Assembly: GCF_000312105.1 (NCBI RefSeq)
Contig: NZ_HE978638.1
Span: 550,386 to 614,385, forward strand
Direction of reading: 5' to 3'
Length of the DNA stretch: 64,000 nucleotides
Origin: Aeromicrobium massiliense JC14
Lineage (GTDB): Bacteria; Actinomycetota; Actinomycetes; Propionibacteriales; Nocardioidaceae
Shown piece after piece: positions 62,515 through 64,000 of the stretch (the stretch's first letter is position 1; every line of letters begins with the position of its first letter). The notes below the pieces were generated by a model. The model was not told the DNA's origin and made no database searches. It saw only the letters and a program-made list of their open reading frames with translations. A program made the position numbers and the translations under genes.

Positions 62515-64000
62515 TCAGGCCTGCGGCATCGCCCGCTCGGCCACGTGCTTGAGGTCGAGCCCCGCCGGCAGGGTGCCGAGGACGCCGCTCCAGTCGCCGC
62601 CCAGGCGGGAGGCGCAGAACGCGTCGGCGACGTGCGGGTCGCCGTCCTGGAGCAGCAGAGCGGCCTGCAGGCACACCGCCATGCGCGAGGCGATGCGGCG
62701 GGCGCGCGTCTCGGCGTCCTCGAGCGTGGCGAGCTCGGTGAGGACGTCCTCGACCGCGGCGTCGAGCCGGCGGTCGGCGCCGCGCACCGCGCCGACCTCG
62801 GTGATCCACGCGTCGAGCGACTCCGGCTCGCGGGTGAGGGCGCGCAGCACGTCGAGGGCGTTGACGTTGCCGCTGCCCTCCCAGATGGAGTTGAGCGGCG
62901 ACTCGCGGAACAGCAGCGGCATGCCGGACTCCTCGACGTAGCCGTTGCCGCCCAGGCACTCGAGTGCCTCGGCCACCATGAACGGCGTCCGCTTGCACAC
63001 CCAGAACTTCGCCAGGGCCGAGCCGATGCGGCGCAGCGCCTGCTCGTGGGCGTCGTGCGGGCGGTCCGACGCCGCAGCGAGCCGCAGGCCGATGCGGGTG
63101 GCCGCCTCGCTCTCGACGGCGAGGTCGGCCAGGACGTTGATCATCGCCGGCTGGTCGGCGAGCGTGCGGCCGAACGCGGCCCGGTGCGACGTGTGCCAGG
63201 CCGCCTCGGCGAGCGCCTTGCGCATGAGGCCGGCCGAGCCGAGCACGCAGTCGATGCGGGTGGCCGACACCATGTCGATGATCGTGCGGATGCCGCGTCC
63301 CTCGTCGCCGAGCCGCTGCGCCCACGCGCCGTCCAGCTCGAGCTCGGAGGACGCGTTCGAGCGGTTGCCGAGCTTGTCCTTGAGCCGGACGATCGAGATC
63401 GCGTTGCGCGAGCCGTCGGGCAGGACCCGCGGCACGACGAAGCAGCTGATGCCGTCCGGGGCCTGCGCGAGCACGAGGAACACGTCGTTCATGGGCGCCG
63501 ACGTGAACCACTTGTGCCCGTGCAGCAGGTACTCGCCGTGGACGTCCGTCGGCGTCGCGGTCGTGACGTTGGTACGCAGGTCCGAGCCGCCCTGCTTCTC
63601 GGTCATGCCCATGCCGGCGAGCAGTCCCGCCTTCTCGCTCGGCGCACGCAGCCCGAAGTCGTAGCTCGTGGAGGCCAGGCCCGGCGTCCACTGCTTGGCG
63701 ATCGCGTCGTCGGCGCGCAGCGCGGGGACGACGGCGTACGTCATGGTGATCGGGCACATGTGGCCCTGCTCGACCTGGCCCCAGGTGACGAAGCCGGCGG
63801 CGCGCTGCAGGTGGGCGACCGGGCTGGTGGACGTCCACGGGGCGGCGGTCAGGCCGAAGCCGACGCCGTGCTCCATGAGCCAGTGCCAGGACGGGTGGAA
63901 CGCCACCTCGTCGACCCGGTTGCCGTAGCGGTCGACGGTGTGCAGGACCGGCTCGTTCTCGTTGGCCAGGTGCCAGTGCTCGCGGGCCTCCAGCGAGCCG
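62515..64000 (-). CDS. aidB: AidB-like acyl-CoA dehydrogenase, 5' end outside window
   Basis: At least 495 residues visible, truncated by the right edge (translation continues through ANENEPVLHTVDRYGNRVDE to base 64000). FAD acyl-CoA dehydrogenase fold with the AidB branch features: FHPSWHWLM, GMTEKQGGSDLRTN, TSAPMNDVFLVLAQ, VRLKDKLGNRSNASSE, ECLGGNGYVEE and RESPLNSIWEGSGNVNALD. AidB relatives are linked to alkylation-damage response in E. coli; isovaleryl-CoA dehydrogenase activity is a feature of the family. Followed by a strong terminator. Confidence 0.9.
   Translation of the reverse strand, partial: GSLEAREHWHLANENEPVLHTVDRYGNRVDEVAFHPSWHWLMEHGVGFGLTAAPWTSTSPVAHLQRAAGFVTWGQVEQGHMCPITMTYAVVPALRADDAIAKQWTPGLASTSYDFGLRAPSEKAGLLAGMGMTEKQGGSDLRTNVTTATPTDVHGEYLLHGHKWFTSAPMNDVFLVLAQAPDGISCFVVPRVLPDGSRNAISIVRLKDKLGNRSNASSELELDGAWAQRLGDEGRGIRTIIDMVSATRIDCVLGSAGLMRKALAEAAWHTSHRAAFGRTLADQPAMINVLADLAVESEAATRIGLRLAAASDRPHDAHEQALRRIGSALAKFWVCKRTPFMVAEALECLGGNGYVEESGMPLLFRESPLNSIWEGSGNVNALDVLRALTREPESLDAWITEVGAVRGADRRLDAAVEDVLTELATLEDAETRARRIASRMAVCLQAALLLQDGDPHVADAFCASRLGGDWSGVLGTLPAGLDLKHVAERAMPQA

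Overview
The window is 64 kb of high-GC actinobacterial chromosome. It is gene-dense on both strands with many 1-11 bp stop/start overlaps. I infer an actinobacterium of the Nocardioides/Aeromicrobium type (Propionibacteriales). The grounds are a PriA-style hisA, the actinobacterial his-trp-lgt gene order, coproporphyrin-type haem genes, an ANTAR response regulator, DUF3000 next to RNase D, and a 'HVDL' leader peptide before sulfite reductase. The genus assignment is inference only. Two genes are cut by the window edges: dnaE1 on the left and an aidB-like acyl-CoA dehydrogenase on the right.

Layout. 1-6.5 kb: the 3' part of dnaE1, a small membrane protein, ybaK, and a secreted M4 metallopeptidase. 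6.5-17 kb: histidine biosynthesis as hisD, (two 83-bp tandem repeats), hisC, hisB, hisH, [alpha/beta hydrolase, opposite strand], hisA/priA, [Zn-ribbon membrane protein, opposite strand], hisF, a heterodimeric ABC exporter pair, hisI. 17-25 kb: a Trp-associated membrane protein, an HGxxPAAW protein, RDD, DUF2752, two DUF4190 proteins and another membrane protein, then trpC, trpB, trpA, lgt and a VIT1/CCC1 protein. Neither trpE nor trpF is present; PriA probably supplies the TrpF step. 25-33 kb: gltB, gltD and pyk. 33-40.7 kb: a sugar-ABC ATPase with a LacI/CebR-like operator, then a glycerol regulon (iclR-glpK2 divergent from glpF-glpK1-glpD). 40.7-46.8 kb: tRNA-Leu(CAA), pdtaR-like regulator, a lone LivK-type binding protein, metB-cbs, and two small secreted proteins. 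46.9-50.8 kb: a fused SecDF, a small secreted protein, an aldo/keto reductase, and a striking cloverleaf-like intergenic structure. 50.8-56.5 kb: RNase D, DUF3000, hemE-cgoX-chdC. 56.5-64 kb: msrB, a USP-like protein, PPK2, an AbrB-family membrane protein, then sulfite assimilation (leader peptide, ferredoxin sulfite reductase, small Zn ribbon, sirohydrochlorin chelatase) and aidB.

Two regulatory themes recur. First, many monocistronic or first-in-operon genes have a TANNNT -10 box ending exactly six bases before the start codon and no Shine-Dalgarno. This points to leaderless transcripts, and I used it to choose several start codons (iclR, DUF3000, the AbrB-family protein, the Zn-ribbon protein). 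Second, very strong palindromic hairpins separate convergent genes.

The most interesting non-coding items are the MIRU-like tandem repeat that keeps ATGA stop/start coupling between hisD and hisC (7794-7959), the four-way-junction structure at 50703-50797, the hairpins sharing a 16-mer upstream of hisD and hisA, and the leader peptide before sulfite reductase. I saw no CRISPR array, prophage, insertion sequence or defence island.
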